The notes under the pieces were generated by a model. It had not been told where the DNA came from and ran no database searches. It was given only the letters and a program-made list of their open reading frames with translations. Both the position numbers and the translations under genes were made by a program. From contig URLG01000016.1 in assembly GCA_900548535.1 (NCBI GenBank), positions 1 through 44,073 on the forward strand: a stretch of 44,073 nt of DNA, in the 5' to 3' direction. The DNA is from Candidatus Segatella intestinihominis (GTDB lineage: Bacteria; Bacteroidota; Bacteroidia; Bacteroidales; Bacteroidaceae). Shown piece after piece: positions 42,653 through 44,073 of this stretch. The stretch's first letter is position 1. Every line of letters begins with the position of its first letter.

Positions 42653-43165
42653 ATGGTAACAGAAAGATTTCCTATGACCATCGGAGGCGAGGAGGTGCTC
42701 ACAGAGCACCTCCTACTCCACAATTATGAGAGCGGCGAGATGATGGACTCGCCCGAGAGTGTACGGTTCCTGGTGATCCACTGTAGTGCCACCAAGGCTA
42801 GCCGCAACTACACCGCCAAGCAGCTCATCCGTGACCACAAGGCTCGCGGCATGCGCACAGGCGGCTATCACTTCTACTTTCGCAAGGACGGCACCCAGGT
42901 GCAATTCCGCAAGTTGCTGGAGGTGGGAGCCCATGCCCGCCCATACAACCGCTGCTCCATCGGCATCTGCTACGAGGGCGGACTGGACGACGAGGGTCGC
43001 CCTATGGACACGCTGACCCGTGCGCAGTATGATGCCATGCGCAGCCTGCTCATCAAGCTCAAGGTGATGTTCCCAAAGGCCAAGATAGTGGGTCATCGCG
43101 ACCTGCCAGGCACCACGCCCAAGGCATGTCCCTGCTTTGATGCGGCAGCGAAGTTTAATTTATAA
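42653..43165 (+). CDS. N-acetylmuramoyl-L-alanine amidase (Amidase_2)
   Basis: 170 aa. The T7-lysozyme-like zinc amidase core begins near residue 37: FLVIHCSATKASRNYT (first zinc His), GGYHFYF, GICYEGGL, and GHRDLPGT..KACPCFD (second His and Cys ligand). It cleaves the bond between MurNAc and the stem peptide. There is no signal peptide. The first 35 residues are unusual for this family and lie over a hairpin; an in-frame ATG at 42740-42745 (MMDSPES) could be the real start. The stop codon lies in a heptamer tract. It is followed by the smalltalk peptide. Confidence 0.9.
   Translation: MVTERFPMTIGGEEVLTEHLLLHNYESGEMMDSPESVRFLVIHCSATKASRNYTAKQLIRDHKARGMRTGGYHFYFRKDGTQVQFRKLLEVGAHARPYNRCSIGICYEGGLDDEGRPMDTLTRAQYDAMRSLLIKLKVMFPKAKIVGHRDLPGTTPKACPCFDAAAKFNL
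42691..42713 (+). other. GC-rich hairpin in the 5' part of the amidase gene
   Basis: GGAGGTGCTC (42691-42700) pairs perfectly with GAGCACCTCC (42704-42713), loop ACA. It hides a GGAGG sequence and lies between the two candidate amidase starts. Confidence 0.75.
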
Positions 43166-43216
43166 TGTATAATTTATAATGTATAATTTATAATGAATAA
43201 TTTATAATGAATAATT
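43154..43216 (+). repeat. TATAATG/TATAATT heptamer tract
   Basis: Nine contiguous 7-bp units from 43154. The amidase stop TAA (43163-43165) lies in the second. The tract ends just before the smalltalk start codon. Confidence 0.9.
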
Positions 43217-43223
43217 TTTGCCT

Positions 43224-43316
43224 ATGAAGAAAGAAGTAATTAAGAAAATCATCAATCTCCTTATCACCGTCCTTACAGCCGTAGCCAGCACCTTCTGCGT
43301 GCAAAGCTGTAAATAA
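43224..43316 (+). CDS. Smalltalk-type small membrane peptide
   Basis: 30 aa, starting MKKEVIKK with a hydrophobic stretch (INLLITVLTAVASTFCV) and ending in QSCK. I recognise it as the smalltalk family of Bacteroidales, short membrane-spanning peptides with a C-terminal Cys that follow an amidase gene. It starts 58 bp after the amidase stop. The function is unknown. A lysis- or envelope-related partner of the amidase is possible by position only. Confidence 0.85.
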   Translation: MKKEVIKKIINLLITVLTAVASTFCVQSCK

Positions 43317-43320
43317 AAAG

Positions 43321-43377
43321 AAATCGCAGCCTAGGGCAAGATAACATATCCGCTTGCCTCCAGGTTGCGATTTTTTT
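43321..43377 (+). terminator. Terminator of the amidase-smalltalk unit
   Basis: A long, slightly imperfect stem (43321-43340 with 43353-43373; AAATCGCA pairs with TGCGATTT) followed by a T-run. Confidence 0.85.
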
Positions 43378-43398
43378 GATTTATACTTTGAGTTAGTC

Positions 43399-43458
43399 CT
43401 AAACCAAACTCACGGCGATAATCGCCATACCACTCATAAATATCAATAAAGAATCCAT
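43399..43458 (-). CDS. Tiny ORF, 19-residue hydrophobic peptide
   Basis: Minus-strand ATG at 43458 to TAG at 43399. It encodes MDSLLIFMSGMAIIAVSLV, almost entirely hydrophobic like a single membrane helix. It starts 36 bp after the stop of the truncated antitoxin-like gene on the same strand. It resembles type I toxin-sized or leader peptides but cannot be assigned. Confidence 0.4.
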   Translation of the reverse strand: MDSLLIFMSGMAIIAVSLV

Positions 43459-43494
43459 ATCTTATTTTTTAATATTTTATTACAAAACTTTAGC

Positions 43495-43620
43495 TTATAG
43501 CCTCTCTCTCTTGAGAAAAAAGTTCAACTCAGCCTCATATTGGTCACGATGAGGTGTACCAATTTTACCAAGCTGCTTATCTTTTACATCATCTAAGGTA
43601 TAAAAACAAATCTTTTCCAT
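43495..43620 (-). pseudogene. Truncated XRE/HigA-like antitoxin N-terminus, 41 codons
   Basis: Minus strand, ATG at 43620 to TAA at 43495. The peptide (YTLDDVKDKQLGKIGTPHRD and EAELNFFLKRERL) resembles the leader segment of Bacteroidales XRE-type antitoxins, which normally continues into an HTH domain. Here it ends before any HTH, so I infer a truncated remnant or a diverged short protein. A good promoter precedes it, so it may still be expressed. No toxin gene is visible next to it. Confidence 0.5.
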
Positions 43621-43661
43621 ATCATTCACTTGTGAAATCTCTGTTATTTAACAACTGGCTT

Positions 43662-43669
43662 CAAAGATA
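43662..43669 (-). promoter_or_regulatory. -7 element of the truncated antitoxin-like gene
   Basis: Reads TATCTTTG on the minus strand, with a TTG about 20 bp upstream as a possible -33 element. Confidence 0.55.
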
Positions 43670-43730
43670 AGAAAAAGAAATGAAACTAACAAGAAAAAAC
43701 ATCAAAATAATGAAGAAATGATATAAAAAG

Positions 43731-43925
43731 TAAGCATTTTTATAAAAAAAGAACGCCTAAAAAGGCAAAAAATAGCAAAATAGAGCATTTGTTTTGAGTT
43801 TCAAGTGGTTGTGGCAGTCGTTGGCTTTAGTTGGCAGTGACAAGGAAATGATGAAAAAGAAGATTAGAGAAGTAGAAACGCTTTCAAATCATTACCCAAT
43901 GGAAACGCCCTAATAAGCATTTTTA
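43731..43925. repeat. 12-bp direct repeat near the integrase
   Basis: TAAGCATTTTTA occurs at 43731-43742 and 43914-43925, 183 bp apart. Between them is gene-poor A/T-rich DNA with only a 21-codon ORF of low support. Such repeats next to an integrase gene may be arm-type or attachment sites. Confidence 0.45.
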
Positions 43926-43990
43926 ACGGTGTCGGTTCAATCTTCTCCGTTCTGCATAGGTTTTGGTTTTGCCATGCAACTCTCATAGTT

Positions 43991-43998
43991 TAATTTTG
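43991..43998 (+). promoter_or_regulatory. -7 element of the integrase gene
   Basis: TAATTTTG (TAnnTTTG), 23 bp before the ATG at 44022. Confidence 0.6.
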
Positions 43999-44021
43999 CA
44001 CCGAACAAAAAAGTAAGAATT

Positions 44022-44073
44022 ATGAGATGCACTTTCAAGACAGTCTTCTATGTAAATGGAAGCAAGGAGAGAA
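44022..44073 (+). CDS. Tyrosine recombinase (integrase), N-terminal start only (partial)
   Basis: Seventeen codons are visible before the window ends: MRCTFKTVFYVNGSKER. The pattern MR-TFK-xFYVNGSKEK is the opening of the Arm-DNA-binding domain in Bacteroidales site-specific integrases of integrative and mobilizable elements. The catalytic domain lies beyond the edge. It signals that a mobile element extends to the right of 44000. Confidence 0.8.
   Translation, partial: MRCTFKTVFYVNGSKER

Noticed and set aside
43848..43913. A 21-codon plus-strand ORF with an AGGAA before its ATG
   Set aside because: Too short, with no recognised family and no promoter; kept only as part of the gene-poor region near the integrase.

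Overview
The window reads as a chromosomal segment of a Bacteroidales bacterium, most likely Prevotella/Segatella-like. The evidence is promoters of the Bacteroidetes type (TAnnTTTG at -7), Shine-Dalgarno-poor starts, and clade-typical families: DUF5112/5113 hybrid kinase, DUF3127, DUF4835, DUF4248, HU-HIG proteins, a smalltalk peptide and VirE-type primase/helicase. Gene names come from recognising sequence motifs, not from database searches.

Layout. 1-176 is the 3' end of a glycine-rich HU-like protein. 228-3757 (minus) is an envelope operon: M48 lipoprotein protease, NfeD, QmcA/SPFH protein, and a WecB-like protein whose active site looks eroded. 3995-4906 is a secreted aromatic- and SFGN-rich protein. 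4992-11608 (minus) runs kdgK, eda, a giant two-sensor histidine kinase, its response regulator and a small membrane protein. Divergent from it, 11965-15976 holds a LacI-type regulator, uxaA and an NhaC-type antiporter. Together kdgK, eda and uxaA give the lower hexuronate route (altronate to KDG to KDPG to pyruvate plus glyceraldehyde-3-phosphate), and the shared intergenic region has operator-like repeats.

16053-23782 holds an unknown protein, a GH25 lysozyme, a zinc-ribbon membrane protein, a short DnaJ-like protein, a 5'-nucleotidase-type phosphoesterase, NudC and an MFS transporter. 23861-31951 is a housekeeping block: DUF3127 SSB-like protein, dnaN, DEDDh exonuclease, coaBC, DUF4835, recN and a TPR protein with an inactivated trypsin fold. 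tRNA-Arg(TCT) follows. 32393-38152 (minus) is a complete Rnf operon, rseC-rnfBCDGEA, for ferredoxin:NAD+ oxidoreduction coupled to ion transport.

The right end, 38900-44073, is the accessory part. It contains a module of VirE-like primase/helicase, DUF4248, HU-HIG protein, N-acetylmuramoyl-L-alanine amidase and a 30-residue smalltalk peptide. Its non-coding parts are unusually structured: three GTGTGAAC boxes before virE, four 22-bp tandem units over the virE stop, and three 11-bp helical-phase repeats before the HU promoter. Beyond it lie a promoter-equipped truncated antitoxin-like ORF, a 19-residue ORF, and the first codons of a tyrosine recombinase, so a mobile element begins at the edge. 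The HU-like tail at position 1 shares its C-terminal motif with the HU protein here, so the genome carries at least two such proteins.

A second pattern runs through the whole window. Many gene junctions carry 7-bp (once 8-bp) periodic tracts of unrelated sequence, and in four genes the stop codon lies inside the tract.
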